Shown here piece by piece: positions 10,329 through 22,790 of a stretch of DNA of 64,000 nt. The stretch spans positions 99,725,932-99,789,931 of the forward strand of contig OZ038485.1 in assembly GCA_964036315.1 (NCBI GenBank), read 5' to 3'. Position numbers and translations under genes: made by a program. How positions within the stretch are numbered: position 1 is the first letter of the stretch; each line of letters starts with the position of its first letter. Under the pieces are notes generated by a model. It was not told the origin of the DNA. It was given only the letters and a program-made list of their open reading frames with translations, and ran no database searches. The stretch comes from Acanthosepion esculentum (taxonomy: Eukaryota > Mollusca > Cephalopoda > Sepiida > Sepiidae).

Positions 10329-11515
10329 GTAAAAGCCAGTATTTAAAATGATTCAAGTAAAAGCCAGTATTTAAAATGATTCGAATAAAAAGCCAGTATC
10401 TAAAATGATTCGAGTTCAGGTAAAAGCCAGTATTTAAAATGATTCGAGTAAAAGCCAGTATTTAAAATGATTCAAGTAAAAGCCAGTATTTAAAATGATT
10501 CGAGTAAAAGCCAGTTTTTAAAATGATTCGAGTCCAGGTAAATGCCAGTATTTAAAATGATTCGAGTAAAAGCCAGTATTTAAAATGATTCAAGTAAAAG
10601 CCAGTATTTAAAATAATTCGAGTAAAAGCCAGTATTTAAAATGATTCTAGTAAAAGCCAGTATTTAAAATGATTCGAGCAAAAGCCAGTTTCTGAAATGA
10701 TTCGAGTACAGGTAAAAGCCAGTATTTAAAATGAATCGAGTCCAGGTAAATGCAAGTATTTAAAATGATTCGAGTAAAAGCCAGTATTTAAATGATTCGA
10801 GCAAAAGCCAGTATCTGAAATGATTCGAGTACAGGTAAAAGCCAGTATTTAAAATGATTCGAGTAAAAGCCAGTTTTTAAAATGATTCGAGTCCAGGTAA
10901 ATGCCAGTATTTAAAATGATTCGAGTAAAAGCCAGTATTTAAAATGATTCAAGTAAAAGCCAGTATTTAAAATAATTCGAGTAAAAGCCAGTATTTAAAA
11001 TGATTCGAGTAAAAGCCAGTATTTAAAATGATTCGAGCAAAAGCCAGTATCTGAAATGATTCGAGTACAGATAAAAGCCAGTATTTAAAATGATTCGAGT
11101 AAAAGCAAGTATTTAAAATGATTCGAGTAAAAGCCAGTATCTAAAAGGATTCGTGTCCAGGTAAAAGCCAGTATTTAAAAGGATTCGAGTAAAAGCCAGT
11201 ATTTAAAATGATTCGAGCCCAGTTAAAAGCCAGTATTTAAAATGATTCGAGTAAAAGCCAGTATCTAAAAGGATTCGTGTCCAGTTAAAAGCCAGTATTT
11301 AAAATGATTCGAGTAAAAGCCAGTATTTAAAATGATCCGAGCCCAGTTAAAAGCCAGTATCTAAAAGGATTCGTGTCTAGGTAAAAGCCAGTATTTACAA
11401 TGATTCAAGTAAAAGCCAGTATTTAAAATAATTCGAGTAAAAGCCAGTATTTAAAATGATTCGAGTAAAAGCCAGTATTTAAAATGATTCGAGTCCAGGT
11501 AAAAGCCTTGTATTT
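10313..11515 (+). repeat. 28-bp minisatellite derived from an exon-intron junction
   Basis: About 40 units of a 28-bp motif (GATTCGAGTAAAAGCC plus AGTATTTAAAAT). A 34-bp variant adds CCAGGT, restoring TCCAGGTAAAAG. Units drift by point changes and the period is not a multiple of three, so it is not coding. Confidence 0.9.
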
Positions 11516-11895
11516 AAAATTCTGGTCGTCAAAAATGGAGCCCCGTCCTGCCCGATTGAAAAATTTTCACAGTATCCTGACCCCTATTTTCACCATTACT
11601 TTCGCCATTATGCGGTAATAAATAAAAAATTATTTTCTTCTATTATGTGCCGTCCCCCTTCATGACGTGGATGTTCATGGTGCTCGACAACGTCTTATTC
11701 TTTGCACCTCTAGGCTATATTTGTCTTCTATAACTCCCGTCCCCTGTCCTGACTCTGTTTGCACATGTTCGTTAGGTAGGATACTCGATTTTTCCCTCTG
11801 CTCAACTTGCCTTTCATATGTACGGTTAGTGTTAAATTCTCCAACCCGTCATTTAGTCATTATATGACCTACAGATTTCGTTCCGTAAAACACTT
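11516..11895. other. Unrecognised DNA
   Basis: No recognised element. A 66-codon frame at 11667-11867 has no support. Confidence 0.4.
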
Positions 11896-12043
11896 AACAG
11901 ATTAAAATTAACAGTATTTACATTAGTCGGACTATTGTCCTCATCTTTGTCGCGAAAACAAAGATGAGGACAATAGTCCGACTAATGTAAATACTGTACA
12001 TAATACCTCATCTCAGAAATATAGACAAACAGATTAAAATTAA
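11896..12043. mobile_element. Hairpin retroposon with 16-bp target duplication
   Basis: AACAGATTAAAATTAA occurs at 11896-11911 and 12028-12043. Between them 11911-11950 and 11958-11997 are perfect 40-bp inverted arms around a 7-bp loop, CGCGAAA. The right part (AATGTAAATA ... CTCATCTCAGAAATATAGAC) matches the 3' side of the hammerhead-like elements near 30450 and 30980, so this is probably an inverted, truncated member of that family. Confidence 0.8.
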
Positions 12044-12159
12044 ATTTCAGTTCTTCCTTGATGCTGACGTCTCCATTTCCTAGCTTGCGTCTTGGTCTGT
12101 TTCCCTTTTGCTAACGACCACACATTCTCTCTTTTTATCTTTCTGCCAAGCAAAGTCTA

Positions 12160-12360
12160 GTAAGTTTTACGGCCATATCACGTTGAGGTTAAGTAACGTT
12201 GAGCGACCGCTGTAAGTTTTGGTGTGCCGGTGATGTAATGGATAATGACTTGGAATTTGAAATTGGGGAGCCGAGTTCCAATTCCAGTTGGTTTTGTTAT
12301 ATTCACTTACACGCAAATACCGTTGGAAAAGGCATATAATCCGCCCCACCCACTATAAAA
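12160..12360 (+). mobile_element. Bipartite 5S rRNA/tRNA-derived SINE, copy 1
   Basis: 12168-12216 reads TTACGGCCATATCACGTTGA then GTTAAGTAACGTTGAGC and GACCGC, an internally deleted 5S rRNA-like sequence. It is followed by a tRNA-related part with box A-like GTGATGTAATGGATAA and box B-like GAGTTCCAATTCC. The same order occurs at 55480-55693 on the other strand, so the fusion is a family property. Confidence 0.7.
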
Positions 12361-12467
12361 GGGTTAATTAGTAGGACTTGCATTAGTAAATCATTATTAT
12401 CTTCCGTCAAAAAGCGTTACAATCTTAAAATATTTTCTGGCTTTAAATAAACTGCAAAGTGTTGATA

Positions 12468-12745
12468 CAGGGCATTGCAAAAGTCTACACCCCCTTGAAA
12501 ACTGGATGTATTTTGTTTATTTTGATAGGAACAATTAATATTTTAAACTCCAATAATTTGTTTTAATAAGCAGATCTATCACACTTTTATTTAATACACA
12601 AAATACATTTGAAAAATTTAAAACTGATTCTTAAACAAAGTCTACACCCCCTTTGGAATGTCTTCAGCTAATACATGATGGATCTTGCCATAGATTTTCT
12701 ATAGGATTGAGACTGGCTGGGTCACTCCACATGCTCGTTTTCTTT
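12468..12745 (-). mobile_element. Internally deleted Tc1-like element
   Basis: A TA dinucleotide precedes CAGGGCATTGCAAAAGTC, then TACACCCCCTTG. A similar AAAGTCTACACCCCCTTT lies 160 bp inward, giving the inverted/direct repeat layout of some Tc1 elements. The minus strand then encodes SLNPIENLWQD, around the last catalytic residue of a Tc1 DDE transposase. The rest is missing. Confidence 0.65.
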
Positions 12746-12778
12746 TGGCTTCAGTATTTCTTGGTACTTATTAATAAT

Positions 12779-13188
12779 AATAATAAACTGTCTTTAATTA
12801 ATATCAGTGTACTGGCAAATCATCAGTTATCTCCCCTTAAGATCGAGAAGGTATAAAAAGCATCCTGTATAATCCGTCAGTAGACGATTAGTCAGAGTGA
12901 AGTGCAATAAAGCTTTGGTATAAGTTTATTCACTGGTTCCGTTTTTACTACAACCAGATTTATTTTTTAAAATACACTGCCTTTAAATACACTGCCTTTA
13001 AATTAATAATAATGATAATAAACTGTCTTTATTTAATATCAGTGTACTGGCAAATCATCAGTTATCTCCCCTTAAGATCGAGAAGGTATAAAAAGCAACA
13101 TTGTATAATCCGTCCGTAGACGAGTAGTCAGAGTAAAGTGCAATGAAGCTTTGGTATAAGTTTATTCACTGGTTCTGTTTTTACTACA
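12779..13188 (+). mobile_element. LTR-like direct repeat pair
   Basis: Two ~185-bp copies (about 12770-12952 and 12999-13188; anchors at 12808 and 13043, 235 bp apart) each carry GAAGGTATAAAAAGCA (TATA-like) and, about 55 bp on, GTGCAATAAAG or GTGCAATGAAG (polyadenylation-like). They end TACTACA. This resembles LTRs separated by only about 50 bp, as in miniature terminal-repeat retrotransposons. Primer-binding and polypurine sites were not identified, so a plain tandem duplication is possible. Confidence 0.4.
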
Positions 13189-14459
13189 ATCATTATCTCC
13201 TAACATTTGTACATGTGCTTCAGAAAAAAATAAATTTATAAAAAAAAGTTTTAACAATTGATAAAGTTTTTAAAAAAATACGCAGACATCAATGATGAAA
13301 GTATACCACTGGTCAACACGATATTTGGTGCCAAGAAACAAAACACATATTTAGCTAATTTGATAGCACTGATTCCGAAAATCATCTTAGTTTTTCATGG
13401 TTAGCTACCATTTTTTCTGTACTGAAACTGTTCATTTTTGGAAAAAAAAAAGATCATTGTACAATCTTGGCTGATTTCAAAATTTAGTTAATAAAGGTCG
13501 TAGGAACCCATCAATTTTCAGGTAGTCCAAGCAATTTTATATCAGCCACCTGAAATAAACGTTTTATAAGAAAAATATGTTTTTGAGTAAGAAATTTTAA
13601 AATAGAAGTACCGAATATTTCCAATTCATCACCAAAATTCCAATTAGCTGATAAACTTTATCAGTAATACACTTTAGTAAACCTGATATTTAAGGTGACA
13701 ACAAAAAAATGAAACCCTAAAATCTTCTGTTTGATATTCATAAATTTATCCCATCACTTTTATCCCTTCACTACGGAAACCAAATACATTAAGAGCATTT
13801 TCTTTTCACAGTTGGAAAGAAACTCCAGCTAAAGTCATCCCAATTGAATGCACTTATTCCATGTTACATGATGTTGCTGGAGTATCAAAAGGGACTTAAA
13901 TAACGTTGAACATGACAGACAAACAAGAAAGAGAAATTTTTTACCAGAGTTCCTATTTCTCCGGTAGACCAGTTTTATTTCTGCTGTTAGTTTATTAAAT
14001 GATTTGATGAAAATATTTGATGGCCTTGGTATATTCAGTCGTGTTATTTTTAAAGACTGATTGTTAATGCAAAGATAGTATTTCTCAATAACCAGACCAA
14101 TATTTGTTGGTTTAGATACGAATTGAGAGGTTTCTACGATTTTATTTTGAGAAATATTACCATCAGTTAACATCACATATATAGAAAACAAATGAGAAAA
14201 GTGAGGCATTTTTGTACAGCAAAAACGGTAGGTAACCAAGAAAAAGTAAGGTCATTTTCAGATTCAGCGCCCTTGAATAAGTTTGAAAAAAAAGATGTTT
14301 GGTATCTTGACAGCATTTCAATTTGTTGTTGTTGTTGTTGTTGTTGACCAATGAGGTTTCAAACCTGACATTTGTAAATAAAAGCTAAGTTCAGTAACTC
14401 TGTAAAAAGTTATCTATTGTTTTTACTTTGTATCCATACTATTACCAGCCCCACTTCAA
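13189..14459. other. AT-rich DNA without recognised genes
   Basis: A 134-codon minus frame at 13835-14239 has no recognised similarity or clear coding signals. A (GTT)n run lies at 14322-14345. Confidence 0.4.
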
Positions 14460-14590
14460 AATCCGTCCTGCGATAAACGACATCCGCTTCCTGGGTAAGA
14501 CAATAAACCATGTCCAATAGCAAGGCCTCTGACCAGGAGGTTTTTAAGAGCGTGGAACTACTTCTTTATTCCTGGTGTTCTCAGAAATCT
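14460..14590 (+). repeat. Dispersed repeat family X, truncated copy
   Basis: The head of a repeat seen in full at 26790, 37140, 49868 and 52950 (minus): CTGGGTAAGACAATAAACCA, GCAAGGCCTCTGACCAGGAG and GAGCGTGGAACTAC. The 3' half is missing. Confidence 0.6.
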
Positions 14591-14689
14591 AGAAGAATCA
14601 TCGATACCAATATAAAATTGATATTTAACAGTTAAGTAATCTTTTCGTTTATCATTAACGCTGTATTTTTAATATTATTTTTAATATTG

Positions 14690-16788
<2,099 letters not shown>

Positions 16789-16812
16789 GTACTTAGGCAG
16801 CATCCTTTCTTT

Positions 16813-17334
16813 TAAACACGTTGTATTAAACGCCAAAGACCTGCTGATTTTCTTTTGTATTTTTTCTTATTTTCCAGTGAGATTTATAATATTTCTGCAA
16901 ACATCCTTCAATGTCTATAATAGACTTCTACGTGATTAGATAATCACATAATCATTCCCCTTGAATTTTTTAAAATTCCATAACGTATTTTTGTTCTTTA
17001 GTTATTTGCAATAAAAAATCTATTTCACCCCTTCATGATCACATGGTTTCGCCTGCACGTGATAACATTAACGAGTCTCTTGAATTAAAAATAATTCGTA
17101 ACGTTTATTTGGTTCTTATAAATGTAGCAATACGATTCCGCTGAAAGGTAATTGGCTAAAGTAAAACAAAAATTGACCCTGATGATGAACGATGACGTTC
17201 GAAAGTACTCGGTTGTCTTTTGGAAAATATATATATCAATATAATTTTTAAATAAAAAGTCTCATTCGAAAATATGAGAAAATACAAAAGAAAATCAGCA
17301 GAACTGAATTGTCTTTGGCGTTTAATACAACGTG

Positions 17335-17338
<4 letters not shown>
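16813..17338 (+). mobile_element. Fold-back element carrying a hammerhead-like motif
   Basis: Inverted arms at about 16813-16863 and 17281-17338 share TTAAACACGTTGTATTAAAC, GCCAAAGAC and GCTGATTTTCTTTTGTATTT. They face outward onto (TA)n tracts on both sides. The hammerhead-like motif at 17172-17217 lies inside. This matches the inverted tails seen in Penelope-like insertions. Confidence 0.6.
17172..17217 (+). ncRNA. Hammerhead ribozyme-like motif (best copy)
   Basis: Helix I GACC (17175-17178) pairs with GGTT (17211-17214). Then come CTGATGA (17179-17185), an extra T, helix II GAACG/CGTTC with loop ATGA, GAA (17201-17203), a self-complementary AGTACT as helix III, and C17210 at the expected cleavage position. 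Short palindromic helix III is typical of hammerheads in Penelope-like elements, which act as dimers. The extra T before helix II departs from the classic core. Confidence 0.7.
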
Positions 17339-17387
<49 letters not shown>

Positions 17388-17403
17388 TAGATAGATAGAT
17401 AGT

Positions 17404-17447
<44 letters not shown>

Positions 17448-17450
17448 TCT
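17339..17450. repeat. (TA)n and (GATA)n microsatellite
   Basis: (TA)n at 17339-17384 followed by (GATA)n to about 17444. Confidence 0.95.
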
Positions 17451-17548
17451 ATATTGTTTATACAGATAAACTATGTTGGCATACAATTTTCTATATTGAG
17501 GTTGAAAAGACAGACATCCACTTTCATCGTCTGCCGAAATAGTCTATT

Positions 17549-17552
<4 letters not shown>

Positions 17553-17640
<88 letters not shown>
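17553..17640. repeat. (TA)n-(TG)n microsatellite
   Basis: (TA)n to 17588, then (TG)n to 17638; both strands give spurious frames. Confidence 0.95.
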
Positions 17641-17641
<1 letters not shown>

Positions 17642-18289
17642 ACTGATCCTGGGCAGAACGGCTGAGAAGTGACAGTTTTTGACGGGTACTTTTCTTTGAC
17701 AGAATGTACTTGCTGACAACCCCTCTCCGTTAGACGTTCAAATTACGGCATCTCCCCACCAGCAAGGCTGACTTACATATTATCCTCCCTTATAAAATGG
17801 AGTTCCGCTAGCTGTAAAATGATCGACAATGTTCGGGTCTGGTCGCGGAGGCGGTAACAAGAGACGTTTTGAGGTGGGCGAGAACGGAAGTCAAATGTGA
17901 TGATGGCAGGCAGACAGAAAAAAAAGCCAATTTGACAGTCAATATAATGACAATTTTATATCTGAACAATTTTTGTTAAAAAAAAAGTTCATGTACCAAC
18001 AGAAATTTGAGTGTTCAATTCATCTTTCTTAACCAATAAAGCACTTGTAGCAAATGTATTTTTTTCCATTTGAACATAAAGGTCATTGAGTTAAAAGCAA
18101 AATGGATTAAAAATAAGCCGGATTATCTAACATTTAGCCGGTCTTAGCGGAAGATAATTTATGACAAAATAGAACAAACCTAATTCAATAAAAGAGTGAC
18201 AAAATCGTGTCACAATATTTTGACACGTACACCTCAGGCCACATCAAAAATCGGATGACTTTAATTGAACTATTGTTACTAGTTTATCT
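17641..18289. other. Unrecognised DNA
   Basis: No recognised gene or repeat. Confidence 0.4.
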
Positions 18290-18700
18290 AATTGGAGAGT
18301 CTCCTCACAGATGAAGAAGAGACTAGAAGCAACAGAAATGTGGCTCTACAGAAGGATGCTGAGGTTATCATGAAGCAAACATGTGAGCAATGGCGAGGTT
18401 TTAAAGACAATGGAAACAAAAGAGAAACTGATATTTAACACCAGGGAAAAGCAGTTTAAATTTCTGGGCTAACTTATGAGGTAGGAGGGCTTGGACAATC
18501 TGAAACACACAAAACAGATTGCGGACAAGCGGCACAGAGAAAAAAAAAACGTATAACACACTTAATGAACTTGTGTAAAGGGATTGTGGAACAGGATCTA
18601 GGGGAAATAACGAAAATACAAAAGTTATTAAGAGCTACAGAGGAGAGGAAATTATGGAGAGCCATGGTCACCTACGTCCTAAGGGGACACGGGGCATAAA
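18290..18700 (+). mobile_element. RTE-like LINE 3' remnant, copy 3
   Basis: One frame reads KKRLEATEMWLYRRMLR, then EKQFKFLG and EGLDNLKHTKQIADKRH, the conserved C-terminal tail. Stops after LRLS and FLG show decay. The end ELWRAMVTYVLRGHGA-like region is the sequence amplified in inverted orientation at 8625-9440. Confidence 0.7.
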
Positions 18701-18837
18701 GAATAAGCTGTCAGGCGAATAGGATCGCTCATTGAAGGAAGATTTAACACAATTATAAGCGGTTTTATATTATTTAAATCATTTCTTATTCTTAGGTTTT
18801 CTTTGAATTCATTTTTCGTCACCGTAATTAGGCATTG

Positions 18838-19090
18838 TACATGTACAAGGCCGAAAGACTTGTGGGCCGACAGGAATCTCTCCTTCCCACTATTAAGCGT
18901 CGGCATGGTTTGGCCACGTCACACGTCATGACAGCCTCTGCAAGACCATCATACAAGGCAATTTTGAAGGCGGACGCTAGTGAGGACGGCGACACAAGTG
19001 CTGGTCAGGCAACATCGAAGAGTGGACGAGACATGATAATGACGAAACTACTGAGAGCCAGCGCCAAAAGATCTGCCTGGAGGGATTTTC
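18838..19090 (+). mobile_element. LINE reverse transcriptase C-terminal tail
   Basis: An open frame contains KRRHGLATSHVM and LLRASAKRSAWRDF. These correspond to the RR-WFGHV-R and ELLR-A-DR-AWR motifs at the end of a widespread animal LINE polyprotein. It has no RT core and is 5' truncated. Confidence 0.55.
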
Positions 19091-19104
19091 TTCTTTTTTT
19101 TGTT

Positions 19105-19400
19105 AATCAAATTCGTGCAAGGGAGTAAAGCCACAAAGGCACAAGGGGTTACCGGGTGTGAAAGAGTTAAACAAACAGAAATATTACTAATCAGCGAGAA
19201 TAACAGAAGAGTAATCAGGAAGACAGTAGATAACGATTGACACTGCTTTGAAATTTTCGAAGATCAAAGTTGGCTGGAAAGCATGGAGCCAAAAGAGAGT
19301 TGCACAAGCAAGAAGTGTGAGAAAATAAACTGTTAGCATAGAAATTGCGGTTGCATCTAGCCATTTCAACTGTAAAGTGATGATTGATTGTTTTCATGGC
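19105..19400 (-). mobile_element. Jockey-like LINE 3' end, copy A
   Basis: A minus-strand frame reads FTVEMARCNRNFYANSLF, SHTSCLCNSL, and FPANFDLRKF then VNRYLL, the conserved C-terminal end shared by all Jockey-like copies here. The 3' UTR includes the complement of CAAGGGAGTAAAGC. Confidence 0.65.
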
Positions 19401-19674
19401 TTATCAACATTTGTGGGTTATTCAAAGCCAAATGCTAAGGGCAATCGTCATTTTTTGCAAGTGAATATTGCAATAACAATCTTTTTAGACAACAACAAAA
19501 GTTGACGAGATATGACAATGCCGGAACACGAGAGATCTGCCTGGGAGAGGCTGTCTGTTTCGGAATTAGGTAAATACATGTTTCTATCAATGAAAATGTT
19601 ATGGTTAACCAATCTTTGAAGTCAAATATCTCAAAACTAAAAAAAACTTCAGATAGCCTTTTTTTTTTAAATTT

Positions 19675-20205
19675 CAGCAGTTAATTGTAGATATTTACTT
19701 GACCGCCCCACTGAATCAGGTTGTGACACAAGGTCAGTTTTTAACGTGTGGACCCGAGGGTTTTCATTCTAAATGCTGGTCTAAGCTGGTCTTAGCTGGT
19801 CATAGCTTGTCCAAGCTGGTCAGAGCTGGTCTAAGCTAGTCATAGCTGGTCTTGGCTTGTCATAGCTGGTCAGAGCTAGTCAGAGCCGGTCCAAGCTAGT
19901 CGCAGCCGTGATACCATCAACGCAGAGACGAATCCCTACACCAGGTAAGTGTACTTACTTGACCCCCTACTGAGTCAGGTTGTGACACAAGGTCAGTTTT
20001 TAACGTGGGAACCCGAGTGTTTTCACTCGGGCTGCTGGTCCAAGCTGGTCATAGCTTGTCCAAGCAGGTCAAAGCTGGTCTAAGCTAGTCATAGCTAGTC
20101 TTGGCTTGTCATAGCTGGTCCGAGCTGGTCAGAGCCGGTCCAAGCTAGTCGTAGCAATGATACCACCAGCACAGGAACGGAGCCCTGTGCCAGCAGTTAA
20201 TTGTA
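19675..20205 (+). mobile_element. Two-unit insertion with 15-bp target duplication
   Basis: CAGCAGTTAATTGTA at 19675-19689 recurs at 20191-20205. The 501-bp insert holds two related units starting near ACTTGACC at 19697 and 19957 (period 260). Each has TGTGACACAAGGTCAG followed by a minisatellite of about a dozen 11-bp AGCTGGTC-type repeats. A long exact direct repeat fits target-primed retroposition. Confidence 0.65.
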
Positions 20206-20517
20206 ATTAGGTTGAAGACAATCACTTATTGAAAGTAGGTTGAGCACAATAATTGGCAAGGTTATCTCATTTAAATTATTTGCTATTCTTAGTTGTTTTT
20301 TGAATTCCTCTATGCCATCGGAATTACCAACATCGTACGTGTATTTATCAATTCCATTTAGTTAATCCCATTATTTAAGTCGCTGTCTGCCTCCACGGCT
20401 GTGGGCCCGTTAAGCGATAGTCAAACCCAGAAACTAGGAATTTATATCTAATCCAATGACGTAACGTACTGCGTTTAATATTTTACATCCAATTCTATTC
20501 ATAAAATGTTCTCCGTA
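20206..20517. other. Unrecognised DNA
   Basis: No recognised element. Confidence 0.4.
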
Positions 20518-20652
20518 AATTGTAAATTAGATAGGTTCGCATATCGCCCAGTTCAAACTCCTTCCACATTTGTTGAACAGGGGGTAGAGATTTATCCCTT
20601 GTTTCCTGTTTAGGATTGGGTTTCCGGATCCTTTTAAAGTCTTCTCATTCCC
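20518..20652 (+). repeat. Dispersed repeat family Y, copy 1
   Basis: GATAGGTTCGCATATCGCCC, TTTATCCCTTGTTTCCTG and CCTTTTAAAGTC match copies at 42655-42777 (+) and about 27430-27565 (-). Class unknown. Confidence 0.6.
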
Positions 20653-20689
20653 TTTCCCTTTCAGGGGTTACTGGGAGTGAAAGAAAACG

Positions 20690-21345
20690 AGAAAACGTTA
20701 GTGAGGAGAAAGGACAATAAAAGAAAAGGATTCAGAATGAGCGGAAAAGACGATTGATGTTGCATTTAAATTTTTGAAGATAATAGTTGGCAAGAAAGCA
20801 AGAAGCTGAAAAGAAAGTTCCACATGCGAGAAGTGCGAGTGAAGAACCGATTAGAATAGAACTTACTGTTATACCTATAGCCATTTCAACAGTACAAGGT
20901 TGGGACCTGGTTATCAAACTAGCAGTACTTTTAAGTTGATGAGGTCGCGGTGCCAAAAGAGGAAATCACATTATGAATTAAGAAGTGACATGAAAACACT
21001 TGTAGAAAAGACATAAGGAAGCCACATGACAGCGATGGGAGAAATGCAGTGAAGCCGAGATGCCAGATCAAGACCGATAATACTGCAGACTCTTTTGATT
21101 TTGTCGAGAATCTCGAGATGTATTGCAAACCAGACATGGGCGCAATTACATTTCTAAGAGGTATGCCCGCACGCACAACTCATTTTATTCACAACTCAGT
21201 TCAAATCTCTACCTCTGTTTCTGTCCCGCGCTCTTTCATGAGGTCGAGGTTCTAAAGAGGAACGCATATTTATAGAAAAGCCTCAGGAAAGTCACGTTAC
21301 GTCCGTGGGAAAGTGATTGAAGCCGAGATGCCAGGTGAGGACCGA
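20690..21345 (-). mobile_element. Jockey-like LINE 3' end, copy B, partly duplicated
   Basis: The minus strand encodes degenerate versions of the RT tail (complements of GAAGCCGAGATGCCAGATCA and the FPAN/NVNR end). 21225-21345 repeats the segment at about 20935-21080, so part of the copy is duplicated in tandem. Confidence 0.6.
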
Positions 21346-21493
21346 TAATTTTCAAGGGCGAATCAGGAAAAAGCAAAAACAAAAAAAAAAAAGAATTAGG
21401 GGAGTGAAAAAGAAAGAGGACGAAGGCGGTAAAAGTTAAAAAACTAAGATGGTAGTGGCAATGACAAGAAAAACTAAGAATGACAATGAAAAC

Positions 21494-21795
21494 AAGAAGA
21501 AGAAGAAGAAGAAGAAGAAGAAGAAGAAGAAAAGGAAGAAGAAGAAGTAGAAGAAGAAGTAGAAGAAGAAGAAGAAAAGAAAGAAGAAAAAGAAGAAGAA
21601 GAGAAAGTGGACGAAGAAGAAGAAGAAGAAGAAGAAGAAGAAAAGGAAGAAGAAGAAGAAGAGAAAGTGGATGAAGAAGAAGAAGAAGAAGAAGAAAAGA
21701 ATGAAGAAGAAGAAGAAGAAGATAAAGTGGATGAAGAAGAAGAAGAAGAAAAGAATGAAGAAGTAGAAGAAGAAGAGGAACAAGAAGAAGTGAAT
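21494..21795 (+). repeat. (GAA)n tract
   Basis: About 300 bp of imperfect GAA units. The glutamate-rich or arginine-rich frames through it are repeat artefacts. Confidence 0.95.
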
Positions 21796-21989
21796 GAAAG
21801 AGCTAATCATAAAGATGACAAAGTAAAGGCAAGAAATTTCTACATCTGCAATCGAGGGATGATAGTAAAACGAAGAAACGGATAGGGAAATAAAAATGAA
21901 TGTCGGCACTAATTATATGACAATTATAATTGTAACGCGGACACAGTTAATTCTATGCCAGGCAGTGTTTATAATGACACAATGACGTT

Positions 21990-22335
21990 AATGATAGCGT
22001 ACCTGTTTATCGACACCGCCCGACGACGTCCAACGACGCAACTGACAACCATTTTAAGCATAATGAGTTTGAAATTTGCGCGCCCCCTTTGTCTTTCTGC
22101 CCAAGCATTTCAATAACACCACTCAAAGTCCAATGACACAACGCTGCACATTTTTTAAGGATAATAAGTTTTAAATATCTGTAGGCCTCCTTACCGCACA
22201 ACATTGCCCGACAACACATCGACACCGCTGGCCTCCAGCCGACGACCAACGACACATTATGACACTACTCAATGACCAACAAAACCTTCCTTCAACCAAC
22301 GACACTGTCCGACGAGAAACGACACAGCTGACAAA
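21990..22335. repeat. Degenerate CGACAC-rich repeat region
   Basis: Irregularly spaced CAACGACAC, CCGACGA and CAATGACAC words suggest an old minisatellite. Confidence 0.4.
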
Positions 22336-22429
22336 CAACTTTTGTCTGTGTTCTTTTTTACCGTATGACATTACTCAATTGATGTATTGACTTTACTACA
22401 GACAACGTCTGATAGCTTATTTTACTAAT

Positions 22430-22660
22430 AATCGCACGATAAACTACATCCCTCAGCAAGGCCTCTGATCGGGAAATTGAAGGTTTTGGGGAGCTTAATT
22501 GCTATTGCTCCCAGGTTTTGGGGAGCTTAATTGCTATTGCTCCCAGGTCCACCCTGAACAATGGTGGTAGCACCTGTTACGGTACCCAGCTATGAGAAAA
22601 TAGTGAATACCCAAACAAAACATTATGGAAGTATAAAAATACATTTTTATAGTAAACAGG
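22430..22660 (+). repeat. Dispersed repeat family X, copy with internal duplication
   Basis: Contains GATAAACTACATCC and GCAAGGCCTCTGATCGGG, then a 32-bp duplicated block (GGTTTTGGGGAGCTTAATTG ... CTCCCA, twice at about 22482-22546) and CACCTGTTACGGTACCCAG. Confidence 0.65.
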
Positions 22661-22687
22661 ACCAACAATATATATTGTGATTTTTCC

Positions 22688-22775
22688 AAGCGTAGGCCGA
22701 AAGTATGGGGTATGCAGTCAGGATCGAACTCACTACCCAGTCGTTGCTAACCATTACACCACCTGGAGGTGCCCC
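22688..22775 (-). mobile_element. tRNA-derived SINE, partial
   Basis: The minus strand has GGTGGTGTAATGGTTAGC (box A-like) and GAGTTCGATCC (box B). First of three adjacent copies. Confidence 0.65.
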
Positions 22776-22790
22776 GAGATATTCTAAGCG

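Noticed and set aside
13835..14239. 134-codon minus-strand frame
   Set aside because: No recognised domain, no supporting signals, and AT-rich composition; kept only as part of an unrecognised stretch.
21436..21909. Glutamate-rich, arginine-rich and phenylalanine-rich frames
   Set aside because: All arise from one (GAA)n tract read in different frames and strands.
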